The notes beneath the pieces were generated by a model that worked only from the letters and a program-made list of their open reading frames with translations, did not search any database and was not told the origin of the DNA. Of a stretch of 64,000 nt of DNA, positions 14,901-28,453 are shown piece after piece (the first letter of the stretch is position 1; each line of letters begins with the position of its first letter). Location of the stretch: assembly GCA_963989245.1 (NCBI GenBank), contig OZ022339.1:18060662-18124661 (forward strand), given 5' to 3'. Source of the stretch: Nansenia antarctica (taxonomy: Eukaryota; Chordata; Actinopteri; Argentiniformes; Microstomatidae). Made by a program: the position numbers and the translations under genes.

Positions 14901-17900
14901 GATTGGATGATGCACTCTCCCACAGTAATAAGGAAAAAACAACACATACAGTGCCTTGCAAAAGTATTCACCCCCCTTGGCTTTTTACTTATTTTGTTAC
15001 ATTACAACCTGTAATTTAAAAAAAATAATAATATCAGAATTGTATTTGATGAATCTGCACAAAATAGTCTTAGTTTTTAAATGAAATGATAAATATATAT
15101 ATAAAAAGAAGAACTGAAAATTGGCATGGGCATATGATAATGAATGAATGAATGGACTTTATTGTCATTGCTACAGTACAGGTACCAAACAACGAAATTT
15201 AGGAGGGGTGGCTCCCCTGGTGTTAGGAAAGGGAAAAAAGGTTATGTATTCACCCCCTTTGTTATGAAGCCCCTAAAAAGTTCTGGTGCAAACAATTACC
15301 TTCAGAAGTCACATAATTAGTGAAATGAAGTCCACCTGTGTGCAATCTAAGTGTCACATGATCTGTCAGTATATACACACCTTTTCTGAAAGGCCCCAGA
15401 GGCTGCAACACCTAAGCAAGAGGCACCACCAACCAAACACTGCCATGAAGACCAAGGAACTCTCCAAACAAGTCCGAGACAAAGTTGTTGAGAAGTCAGG
15501 GTTGGGTTATAAAAAAATATCCAAATCTTTGATGATCCCCAGGAGCACCATCAAATCCATCATAATCAAATGGAAAGAACATGGCACCACAACAAACCTG
15601 CCAAGAGAGGGCCGCCCACCAAAACTAACGGACCGGGCAAGGAGGGCATTAATCAGAGAGGCAGCACAGAGACCAAAGGTAACCGTGAAGGAGCTGCAGA
15701 GTTCCACAGCAGAGACTGGAGTATCTGTCCATAGGACCACAATTAGCCGTACACTCCATAGAGCTGGGCTTTATGGAAGAAAGCCATTACTTAGCCAGAA
15801 GAAAGCCATTACCTTCAGCTAAAAATAAGAAGGCACGTTTTGAGTTTGCAAAAAGGCATGTTGGAGACTCCCAAAATGTATGGAGGAAGGTGCTCTGGTC
15901 AGATGACTAAAATTGAACTTTTTGGCCATCAAGGAAAACGCTATGTCTGGCGCACACCCAACACATCCAATCACCCCAAGAACACCATCCCCACAGTGAA
16001 ACATGGTGGTGGCAGCATCATGCTGTGGGGCTGTTTTTCAGCAACAGGGACTGGGAAACTGGTCCGAGTCGAGGGAAAGATGGATGGTGCTAAATACAGG
16101 GATATTCTTGAGCAAAACCTGTACCAGTCTGTAAGTGATTTGAGACTAGGACGGAGGTTCACCTTCCAGCAGGACAACGACCCCAAGCATACTGCTAAAG
16201 CAACACTTGAGTGGTTCAAGGGGAAACATATAAATGTGTTGGAATGGCCTAGTCAAAGCCCAGACCTCAATCCAATTGAGAATCTGTGGTCAGACTTGAA
16301 GATTGCTGTTCACAAGCGCAAACCATCAAACTTGAAGGAGCTGGAGCAGTTTTCCCTTGAGGAATGGGCAAAAATCCCAATGCAAAGATGTGGCAAGCTC
16401 ATAGAGACTTATCAAAAGCAACTTGCAGCTGTGATTGCCGCAAAAGGTGGCTCTACAAAGTACTGACTTTAAGGGGGTGAATAGTTATGCACATTGACGT
16501 TTTCTGTTATTTTGTCCTATTTGTTGTTTGCTTCACAATAAAAAAAAAATCACATCTTCAAAGTTGTAGGCATATTCTGTAAATTAAATCCAAATCCTTT
16601 CAAACAATCCATTTTAATTCCAGGTTGTGAGGCAACAAAACACGAAAAATGCCAAGGGGGGTGAATACTTTTGCAAGGCACTGTATTGGCCATTTTTACA
16701 CTTTATTAATTTTACACTGTCAGGGACCTCAGTAGTGTGTGGAAGATCCATACACAGTCACAACAGCTTGGCACCTCCTCCTCATGCTGGTCACCAGCCT
16801 GGTCACACACTGCTGTGGGATGGCATCCCATTCCTCAACCAGGATTTGCCGCAAGTCAGCCAACATGGTTGCGTTGGTCACTCTGGCACGTACAGCATGC
16901 CCAAGCTGATCCCACAAGTGTTCAATTGGGTTGAGGTCTGGACTCACGGCAGGCCATTCCACCCTCTCCACTCCCAAATTCTGGAGGTGATCTGTGATGA
17001 TCCTGGCTCTGTGGGGGCGAGCGTTGTCATCATGGAGAATGGAGTTAGGTCCCAGATTCTGGAGATATGGGATCGCCACTGGCCCCAGAATATCATTCCT
17101 GTCAATTAGGTGCCATTCAGGTGCCAGTCACATACACCTGCCAGCACTTGAAGCTCAAAACGAGAGTGAATACCAACAGAAGAATATTGCAGGGGATTTT
17201 GGCACATTTTTTTGGGCCACTACCCACACGTTTAGCTGTGTTACTCATTCCACGAATGCATGATCCTTACAAGTTGTACCTCGTTGTAAAGGTGACTACT
17301 CAGTCTTTCCAACGATATAAAATACAATACCAATTGGTATTATTAAAGGGGAGGAAGAATCGACTGAAATAACGTTTCCAAACCTTTTTTGAGGGGTTTA
17401 TATAGATGCACACATAGCGCTGCAGATTCATTGACTGCATCATTATTATTTTCACACAACGACAAAAATTAGATACATGTTCCAGTTGTATTCTTTGAAC
17501 AACAGAATAGCAAATGTTAACAACATCTATAAATATATAGAAATACAAATATAAAACTTGAGTGAAAAAGCGGGTAAAAAAATACATTAATTCTAACAAC
17601 AAATCTATGAGCTACAATACAGGACAAATTAAATTAAATTAAAAGCACAACCTATATAAAATAATAACAAAATAACAATAAATAACAAAAACAGCAGTAC
17701 CAAAAATGGGCATAAAAGCCTGTTGTGGTCTGTAGCGGTCTGAGAGTTACCAACAGAAGAATATTGGGGATTTGGGCAAATATTTGTGGGCCGCAACCCA
17801 CACGTTTAGCTGTGTTGCTCATTCCACGAATGCATGACCCTTACAAGTTGTACGGTTACAAGGTGACTAATCAGGCTTTCCAACGACATAAAATACAATA

Positions 17901-20900
17901 CCAATTGGTATTATTAAAGGGGAGGAATAATCAACCAAAATAACGTTTCCGAACTTTTTTTGAGGAGTTTATATAGCAATTTATCACGGTGATAAAATGT
18001 AAAAATGTATTTAAATAAAATATGACGGTATTGACAAAAAACGTCCCTATTTTCAGTCGCCGTCGCTTCGGTTTAACCGTAGAACCGTCCGACGTTAGTG
18101 TGTGCGTGAGAGATGGAGAGAATGGATTGACAGTATGGTGCGTTGAGTGTGCGTTTGTGTTCAGACACTCACATCTGTAGCGCACCACTCCTGCATCATG
18201 GAGATGATGTGTGTGAGCTTCATCTGGAGGGTAAAGGCCGCCTCCCACTCTGGCTCCATCTCAATGTGCTGGCCCACCTGCCGCACCACAGGGTCCATGC
18301 CCTGAGGAGACACAACACATCTGCTCAGCACAACCCCAAATCAGCCATGCAACACAAGACATATTCACAATTCAAAACAGACCCATTTCCCACAAGACAA
18401 AATCTCTTGTTATTACTACACGACCGTTTGGTTCCAGTTGGGTGGGGAGCTCTACGTTCACCCACACACATCTGTCAAGCCGATAAAAGGGTGAGAAAGC
18501 GACCGTAGCTTGAACGTATCTGATTCTCTCAGGTCTGTAGGAGTGCAGCATTGCATAGATAACGTGATTTGGGGGTATGGCTATGCAAGGCGCAGGGTTC
18601 CACATTAACGGTTGCCCGATTGTCCGGGGCGAGTAAAAAATTCGCCGGGTTTGTTTGCGCGACAGCGATGACGCTGCTGGATCCTGGATCTGTGTGTCGG
18701 TGTGCAGGAAGAACGATGGACGGCGCAGGCGCCAGACCAGATGATCGTGGAGTGAAGATATTATTAAAGCGTAAGCGCCTGTCCACCTGTCTGTCGATCA
18801 ATGTGTACGCTTTCATAATATCTTCACTCCACGATCATCTAGTCTGGTCTGGTGCCCGGCGAACCCTGTATGGCTATGCGAGACTCCAGGGTTCCTTACC
18901 TGCATGCACTTGAGCAGCTCCAGGAAGGTGTCCAGACCCTCCAGGAACTTCTCCCTGAGCTGGTCGCTCCACTCCGTGGGCCGGCTGATCAGGACGTACT
19001 TGAGGTCTCCGATGAGGCTCTGGACGCGGCGGAACTTGAAGGCCTGCTGGGCGGTGTAGCGCTCAAACTGGAAGCGGCCCTGGAGGTCTCGGTGGCGCAG
19101 GTGGTCCACGAAGGTCCTGATGATGGTGGTCATCAGGTTCTCCTCTGTGATCAGCATGCGGGCCTGGGGGGGGGAGGGGGAGCTGCTCAGTGTGCTCCCA
19201 AATAACACTTCAACAACACTCACTTACTACACACACACTCACTTACTTACTACACACACACTCACTTACTTCACACCATCTAGTGACGTAATAAACACAA
19301 ACACAAACACTCAAACTGGTTTGACTGTCGTCAGAGGGGGGGCTAGAACAAATATTTACGTTACGATTTGCGGGAATAATATGATTAACACATGGAACGC
19401 GGCCCTGACTGCATAGATTTTCCTTAGGGAAAAACCAGGCGAGTAACTAACTAACTAACTAGGTTTGGCATGCAACACTGTGTTCTCAATCAATTACAAC
19501 AATGGATCTATACTTAACACTAGAACAGCCGTGGGTGGGGTCATTTGACCCTGTGAGTAATAACATGTTTATATCTTTGCACTCGATCAAATTTCAGGAC
19601 CCTCCTTTCATGAGTTTTCCTAGACAGTGTTTCCCCTACAATTGCCTTGGGATGGCGGGCCGCCCCCCCCCCCCAACCGAACCCCCTGCCTCCCCAAGAA
19701 AGAGGAATTATTACGGACGTAGACCCCAAACAACAAGTAGGCTAAAATATCTGCGTTTTTAAACGCAGCCAACCCGAATTTAGTGAGTGGCAAGCCCATG
19801 GGCTCATTGGTAACGTTCGTCCGCCGTAGTCTCGCATAGCCAGACCTATCACCACACTTCGCTTCGCACTGTGCCAGCGTTGGAGAATAATACAAGATTT
19901 TGCACATGTGTGCGCAAGTGTGTGCGCGCGACACGAGAGTTTTTGCCGGGTGAGATGTCTGCAGATGAAAGTAAGCAAGTTGAAACGTTAGCAAATATAC
20001 TTGCTGAGTGTTCTAACCGAGCAAGTTGGTCGTTATTATCATGACAAGAAAGTGTCTGATTTATAGTTCTATAGTGTGAATATTGTCAAAGAACTAGCAC
20101 GCTCGCTAGCTAGCTCAGAGTTGATTTAGATATACAATCTGGGGTAAAGATATACAATCTGGGGGGGGGTCCATGCCATGGTCCATGCCACCCCCCCAAG
20201 GCAGCAAACCTAGGGGAAACACTGCTAGATATGTGCGTTCTACCATCCAGTATCCTTACTTTTTCAGAATCACATCAGGACAAGCTAGTATAAAGCTATT
20301 TTGCAGTTTTTCTGTGTAGGGGGCAGGCTAATTTAAAAGACTGCCAACTAGTGGTTGTTGTGTGTAAATAGCAGCTTCCCATAAGAGGCGGCTCTTATAG
20401 TAGGTAAAAAAGGCACGGCTGTTCTAGTGTTAATAAGTTGTGGGGCACAAAGTATTTCTAAGGACGTCATGTAACATATACGATATAGAAGCTAAAATCC
20501 CAGTGGTTGTCTGCATGCGTCCCGGTTGGCTAGCATATCTCACCCCCCGCCCCTGCTTGGGGCCCCATACTCACCAGGGAGGGCACTGTGAACATTTGCA
20601 CGGAGAGGTCAGTGACCGAGAACTCCCTGTCGTGGTCATCTTTCACATAGTCGCTCTGCAAGCGCTCATAATTCTAACGGTAGGCAGGGGAAGACAAAGA
20701 GAGAAGAGAGGTGTGTGTGTGGGGGGGGGCGTGTAACAGGTTTGGGGGGGGGTGGGGGGTACTCACCATGGTGGGGACGGTGAAGAGCTGCACTGACAGA
20801 GAGGTCACTGACACTACACGCTCGTGATCATCCTCCATAAAATCTGTCTGAAGGCGTCGGTAATTCTAAATGACAAGGGGGGAGATTCACCTCTGGGTCA

Positions 20901-23900
20901 AAGGCCGTGGGTTTGCCCCCACCCCCCGATCCCCTTCTAAGCTCCAGGTCGAAGCTGCTCTTTAGGTACAGGTCTAAGATCAGATTACTCTCCCCATAAT
21001 CCTCATATATCCCCATATTCCTTAACCAAAGGGAAAAAAGCATAGCTGAGTGTCAGTGAGAGCATAGATATACAATCACAGAAGAGCAACCGTGACCTGA
21101 TTCATTGGCAGATGAATTCAGGGAAAACTACTTCCTGGAAGACTAACTTGATACAGTATTGACTTACGTCCCGTTCCCTGACTCCAGGGTTGTTACTGTT
21201 CTAGTGAGTGTATATCTACGCTCTGAGGTGCAGCCCAGGACAGACCACTGGTACCTAATTATAATAATTTAATTTTGCCATTTAGCAGACGCCTTTATCC
21301 AAAGCGACTTACAATTGCGAATTACAGGGACATTCCCCCTGGAGTAACTGAGGGCTAAGTGCCTTACTCAAGGGCACACTAGTAGTGGTGTGGTTTCAGG
21401 CGGGATTTGAACTCACAACCTTCCGATCACAAGTCCAACTCACTATCCACTAGACCACCACTACCCTCCAGAGCCTGGGCTCAGAGGCTTTGTAATAGAA
21501 GGCGTCCTACCTCACTTCCTTCCTGGGAGGTCATCACTAATCTAGCGTGATTGGATTGGACAAAGTGAGCTTTCTGCTGCCTCGCTTTCACCTTCTAGGC
21601 TCTGTGCCAGCCACACCCCCCCACCCCCAGCCTATGCTACTTTGTGAGAAAACTAGTCAGATATGTGTAGGTAGGGAGAGTTCACAGTACACAAATGGTT
21701 TGGTATCAGAACAAACATGGAGCTCTCAATGAAACATTCTCAACACATGTTCTACAATCTGAATCTACAATTCATTACTATATCAAAATTATCATTGTAA
21801 TAACACTGGAGGTTTACATTCAGGACTGTACTAGAGGGCTAATAACAGGGCTAATGACTGCTGATGTCATATTAACACATTTGTCCCTCGTTAAGTGGAC
21901 AGCTGGAGAAGTGTTTGGACATTAGCACCTCCTCCCTTTCTCCTAACGGGGAATGCGTGACGTCCACATGGCTTGACTGAGGCCCTATTGATGATTCACA
22001 GTGATCGATGGTGGGGATGAAGGGGAGAGGGAGGCTTACTTTTGCAAACTTGATGGCAAACAGCTTCTTGTACTTGAGGTCCATGAGAAGGCTGCTCATG
22101 AAGAGCTGGTGGTAGACGTTCCTGGCCCCTGGAGGGGGAGACGTCAGGATTAACAAGGGTGTCGCTTTAGTGTTTTACAAGCACGTGACATTAGAATTAT
22201 AAGGTTCTATCTCCATTTTTGTCAAAATTGAGTTTTTTACATAATCTGATCCATTAGGTGTTTATTAATGCCTGTGTGGTTATTTTTTAAATGTTGAAAT
22301 TTTTGAGTTAGTAATTAAGGTTCCATCCCACAGAACATACTGGAATGTAAAAACTTTGACGCTCAATATCTCTGAACTACCCTAAACGGAGATAGAACCT
22401 TATAGTTCTAAGCTCACGATTTGCCATTATAAGCATAACGTTTTCAAAATGTCAGTGTGGACAAAGAGGGCGGTAAAGCCCCAAAACTATTTTTTTCACA
22501 CAAAAAAATAATAATTAGAGAACAAAGACAACATGTGTTTGGGCATCTCTGAATTGACTGAGTGGGTCGTGGACGAGACTCCAGACCTGTCAGGAGGAGG
22601 AGACCAGCTGCGTCTCTGCTTCCCTCGCCTCACCTTTCCACATCTTGGAGTCGCAGAGCATGAGGGTGTCCACCAGGGAGGAGCTCTCCCCCTCCGGCCC
22701 CCACTGCAGCCCCACCTGACACAGGATCCTCCGCAGGGCGTCTGAACACACGCAGAAACCACCTCAACGCCTCGTATGCAAAACTACACCAACACATGCC
22801 TCTAGAGGACTGTACACAGAGCTACTGCACCAACATGCATCTAGACTAGAGGACTGTACACAGAGCTACTACACCAACATGCATCTAGAGGCGTGTACAG
22901 AGTGATGCAGGTCTCTCGGGGGAGAGAGGCGGCTGACCTGAGTATCCTATGACGTGGCCCAGCCAGGCGAGGGCCTTGAGAGCGAAGCGCTGGTGAGCCA
23001 CCACGGAGGAGTGCATGACCTGGACCCGCAAGGGCTTGGACTGGCGACTGGTGTTCCTCTGCACACACACGCACACACACACACAGATTAACACATGACC
23101 TGGACCCGCAAGGGCTTGGACTGGCGACTGGTGTTCCTCTGCACACACACGCACACACACACACAGATTAACACACACACACTACAAAATCTATCACAGA
23201 CAACGCACCGGTTTAGCACCTTCTTACGATAGTTCGCGTCACGGCATCAGATCGGTAAATAGCATTCCCTATCGCCTATTCCCGATCCAGCATTTTAGTG
23301 CTATATATATATATATATATATATACAGCAACGCCTGCCATAACAGCATTGTGCTATATATATATATATATACACACACACGTATATGTATGACCAGTAG
23401 CGGAGGATATGGAATCCATACCATTCACAAACTGTTATGTAAAATGAAGTGTTTCATGTTGGGGGTGCAACCGGCACAACAGCCTATTCAACAGAAACAC
23501 CATGGGAGAGAACTCACCACGATGACTGACTTGGCCTGCTCACAGAACTGGAAGTCACCAAAACGAACTGATTTCCTTCCCTGGGGAAGCAAAAAGAAAT
23601 AAGAAAGGATTACAAACACAGACGCAAGACTGGGAGAAGCAATGATTCTGCTTTTTTTTGGGTTTTGTTTTATAAAACACACACGACTTACATCTCGGTC
23701 CACTGTGGTGGCGAAGCTGACTGCCTCTTTCTGGGTGCAGTTGACGGCCTTCTGGAGGGTGTAGATGACCTGCTCATACGTGTGCACCTCGTCATTGAAC
23801 AGCATGCAGTAGTAGGTGTCACCTCGAACCCTGAGAACCACAAACAACAAATATTGGATTTAATGGATTACTTTAAAAACAAACAAATTGAGGATTTATA

Positions 23901-25233
23901 TCGTTGGGTGGTTTGTAACAAGAATCACCATCACTAACATCTGCAGTATGCGCAATCATACTGGATGTAGGCTAGGGCTGTCCCTGGAGGCGGGGGGCTG
24001 ATACCTTGCTGTTTCCACCCCATGCTGTACCTTCTGACACTGGGACTGGGTGTTTACTTCCTGACATATCACACTCACTTGAGAGAACTACCAGACCGAT
24101 TGTTTGTTTTGTCAACTGGTAAACAGAAGTGCATGCACTCTCATGTCGTCTCCAGAAGTATTGTGAGATCGCAACTGTAATACTAAAACAAGACACGTTC
24201 AACCAAGGTTTATTATTTCATCATTAGGTTTATTATTCTATTATTGTGTTTATTAGCGTTTACTACAGATCCACAGGAGAGAGACAACAACATCTTGTTT
24301 CTCTGGCACTGTCACATCACGATCTCCCTCTGATTGGGTTTTTCGTGAAACCTTTGTATTTGGCTCTTCTCAGGGCTAGTAACCCTCGTACAGTTCAACA
24401 ACCCCTTCAGGTCAGGGTGGCCTTGCACCTAACCCAGCGTGTCCACCACCAGCAGCACAGAGCCCAGGAGACACACATACCCAGAGCCAACCTGACAGCA
24501 AAAGGTCGACAAGGAGGTGGACTAACGTTATGTCTGCCTGGTCCACCAAGTAATGGGTCACCACAGCCACTTGCCACCAGCCACTTGTCCCCTCTAGATC
24601 ACACAACATTATACCTGACTAACTTGACTCATACCGTTACTTAGTCGTTCTAATCACACCAAATCATAAAGGAGTATAATACTGATCATGACATCATCCC
24701 CACAAATGACCATGGTGTGTATTCTGATCCAGGGTTCCGACACCTTCTGAAACATCAAATTCAAGCACCTTTCAAGGACTCTCCAGCTCCTATGACACTT
24801 TGAGGTCAATGCATTTGTTTTTTTGGTGAACTACCATAGTAACCCTAAATGGTTAGAAAGTGCAACTTCTCTGCTTTCAGAAACGGTTGGATTTTTTTCC
24901 ATTGCACATATAGTTCAAGAATTACGACAGTTTGAACAACCTTGTAAAATCCTGTTGAGAAATTATCACCACATAGAAATAACTTATTTATTATGTTATT
25001 TTATTTTATTACTTTCTACTTCCATCGCAACACCTTTTTAAGACGTTTTATTTCAACGAGTTTAGCAGACAGGAAGATGTTAGCTCGGGCATCATGTGAC
25101 TTGTTTGTGAATGTTTTTTTTTGTTGCAGATCTACATGATTCACGGGTCACCTATTTTGAGGTAAAAACTGTGAATTTCGCCGAAAGGTGACAAGTTTGC
25201 ACCACTGATATGGCTTATAATGTATGTGCGCGC

Positions 25234-25273
<40 letters not shown>

Positions 25274-25485
25274 CTTACGGAGGCTCCAGGCCCTGAGGCA
25301 GCTCGTCCTCCTCGTCCCATGTGAGCATGTCTACGGCGTACTTCAGGACGATGGAGAACAGGTTATAGCAGCGCGCGTGCATGTCCACTGAGAGGTGGGC
25401 CAGGGGGTCCTGAAAAACACAACCAATAACCATGACAACATGAATGAATGTATCAAGAGGATTCATCTAAATCATCCTAGGTGTA

Positions 25486-25530
<45 letters not shown>

Positions 25531-28405
25531 TGTGTGTGTGTGTACGACGTTGGTAAGACGTGACTGTGTTAGCAGCTGAAATCACCTCCTGAGCTGAGTC
25601 GCTGATGTTGGGCTCGTGTTTGTGACAGTAAGGGCCCTTCTTCCAGGCCTCAGTGTCTCCACAGTCACAGAACCCCCCTCCCCCGGACGTAGCCATCTGG
25701 AGAGGATACACAAGAGTTGAGGAAAGACCAGGGGGGGGGGGGGGAGACAGAGAGAGAGAGACAGAGAGAGAGACAGACAGCCACAGACAGACACATACAC
25801 GGGAAGACAGTGTGTGTATGTGACGCACACGAGCACACACCCCACCCCCACCCACCCTTGTCCAATTCTTCCATAACACCTGCAACTGACATACATCTGC
25901 CCGCCCCAAAGCAGAATGTGCTGACACCCAAACAGTACAGGGCTGTACAAGTGAACTTATCTTTTACTTGTCCGAGAGCTCAAGTTACTTGTCCAAATAA
26001 GACGAAGCGTGTGTGGGTGTGGGTCTACTAAAACACTACAACCACAACCAGTAATGCATTACATTACATTCCAATTCCAACAATTACTGTGGATCTACGT
26101 GCACACCAAAGAACGTTCGATTTCAAAGTTTAAAGTAAAGGGGTCATGCCAGCATTAATGTTTTGATTCAACGGCATGATTGTTTTCATTTTGAGTTATC
26201 TAATTAAAATTAAATATTAAAAATATGTGCCCAAGACTTCCTTCTTTCATTTGGTATGACATTTATACTACTGTGATGTATTGTGCCCAGGAAATGTTAG
26301 ACAGCGTGTGACAACATACCCCGCGCTCCCCTACTCAGCGGACATAGATTCTTCATTGACAAGGCAGCATACATTGACAAGGCAGCTACATTGACATGGC
26401 AGCTACATTGACAAGGCAGCTACATTGACAAGGGAGCAGACATTGACAAGGCAGCAGACATTGACAAGGCAGCAGACATTGACAAGGCAGCAGACATTGA
26501 CAAGGCAGCAGACATTGACAAGGCAGCAGACATTGACAAGGCAGCTACATTGACACGGCAGCAGACATTGACAAGGCAGCAGACATTGACAAGGCAGCTA
26601 CATTGACAAGGCAGCAGACATTGACAAGGCAGCAGACATTGACAAGGCAGCAGACATTGACAAGGCAGCAGACATTGACAAGGCAGCAGACATTGACAAG
26701 GCAGCAGACATTGACAAGGCAGCAGACATTGACAAGGCAGCAGACATTGACAAGGCAGCAGACATTGACATGGCAGCATACATTGACAAGGCAGCAGACA
26801 TTGACAAGGCAGCAGACATTGACATGGCAGCAGACATTGACAAGGCAGCAGACATTGACATGGCAGCATACATTGACAAGGCAGCAGACATTGACAAGGC
26901 AGCAGACATTGACAAGGCAGCAGACATTGACAAGGCAGCAGACATTGACAAGGCAGCAGACATTGACAAGGCAGCAGACATTGACAAGGCAGCTACATTG
27001 ACAAGGCAGCAGACATTGACAAGGCAGCAGACATTGACAAGGCAGCTACATTGACAAGGCAGCAGACATTGACAAGGCAGCAGACATTGACAAGGCAGCA
27101 GACATTGACAAGGCAGCAGACAGGCAGAACACCGGCAGTGGGTGAAGAACAGCAGGCCCAGGCTGTGTCACCTGGGGGAGGTGAGAGAGCCCCAGCAGAG
27201 CAGACCTGACCATGACAGTTTCAGCCCTCCTGAGGCCGCGCATGGCACGAGACGGGTCAGCTCTGCCAGCTCCAAATGAGATTAACCCTGATCCTGAGCA
27301 TGGATTCAGAGGGAGGAAGTAGGATGGGTGACCCTGTCTCCGAACACTCACCTACTCCCACTGGAGAGCCCTAGAGACTCAAACGTGACCACTGTACACA
27401 GGCTTCTGATACTCAGCGAAAAGTCTCCTTACACCGATTAACCTTGCAGGCGTGGTGCTCAACCCTACAGAGGGCGTGTGTGGTCCGTCTTACCCTATAG
27501 CGATGCTCTTTGTGCACACTGCCCAGGAAACACTGCATACACAGCACACAGGTGGGGTCGGCAGCACATTCCCTGCAAGAGAGACAGACAAATAAATCGG
27601 TTATGGTCTCCATCGCCGACCTTCGACCCGTTGACTTGTTACAGTGCAGAGTGTCTCAAAGGTTCCGCCAGAGCCCTTCAGGTCATCGAATTGTAATAGA
27701 ATTGTAAAAATAGAATTGACATGGGCAACGTAAGGCATAGCAGTTATGTTGTTTGTCCTCCTCTTGGCTGTGTGTGACGTATGACCAGTGGGTCCTTCTG
27801 CACCTTGTTGTTTTTAATTGTGTACAAACTTTGTCCCTCTATTTCCTGTTAAGTTCAGAATAGATTTCAAGATCCTTCTGCTTGTTTATAAAGCTCTCAC
27901 TGGCACAGCACCAGAATATCTGAAAGACCTTTTGCTCGCATATCAGCCCAATAGAGCTCTCAGGTCTTCTGACGCTGGTTTTCTCTGTGTACCACATGTA
28001 CAAAAGAAGAGATTTGGTGAGGCTGTATTCTCATGTTATGAACCAAAATTGTGAATTTATTTATAAGTTATTATTATTATTAATATTTGTGCAAAAAATA
28101 TTAACAATTAACTTGTTAAACTAGTATGTCACACTATTGGAAGTGCCTTTCTTTTGTAGCAGCCTAAACCATTAGGATCTAGCAGTGCAAAAATACAGGT
28201 ATGCAAATGGTTATGCCACTGAACTCTTGAGAAGGTATGGAATAGTTCTCCATCAGGCTGGTCTTTATAAAGGAAAGTAGCTGCGTCTAGTACTGGAGGT
28301 CCAGACACATCAGCAGGCTTACAGTTTGACCTCAGTTTGTTCCTCTACAAAGGAACAGCATGACCTAATTCACCCAGGTACTTCACAGGGAGAGAGAGTG
28401 TGTGT

Positions 28406-28453
<48 letters not shown>

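Larger units (their letters stand above)
14646..17399 (-). mobile_element. Outer Tc1-like element with long inverted repeats
   Basis: Inverted repeats of about 260-300 bp (left 14646-14945, right 17140-17399) share AACGTTATTTTGGTTGATTA-type ends and CCACACGTTTAGCTGTGTTG. Inside, on the minus strand at 16729-17079, is a transposase C-terminus (SILHDDNARPHRARIITDHL and SPDLNPIEHLWDQLGHAVR) ending at a stop. The 5' half of the transposase is missing. The inner Tc1 sits at a TA within it. Confidence 0.75.

Noticed and set aside
16729..17079. Host gene from the 116-codon minus-strand frame
   Set aside because: DDE transposase C-terminus within inverted repeats.
24246..24644. 132-codon plus-strand ORF in ubr2 intron 5
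   Set aside because: No recognisable domain and no repeat match; chance frame length for the region.
26420..27054. Overlapping long frames of Ser-Ala or Leu-Pro-Cys-Gln repeats
   Set aside because: All are readings of the 18-bp minisatellite on both strands.
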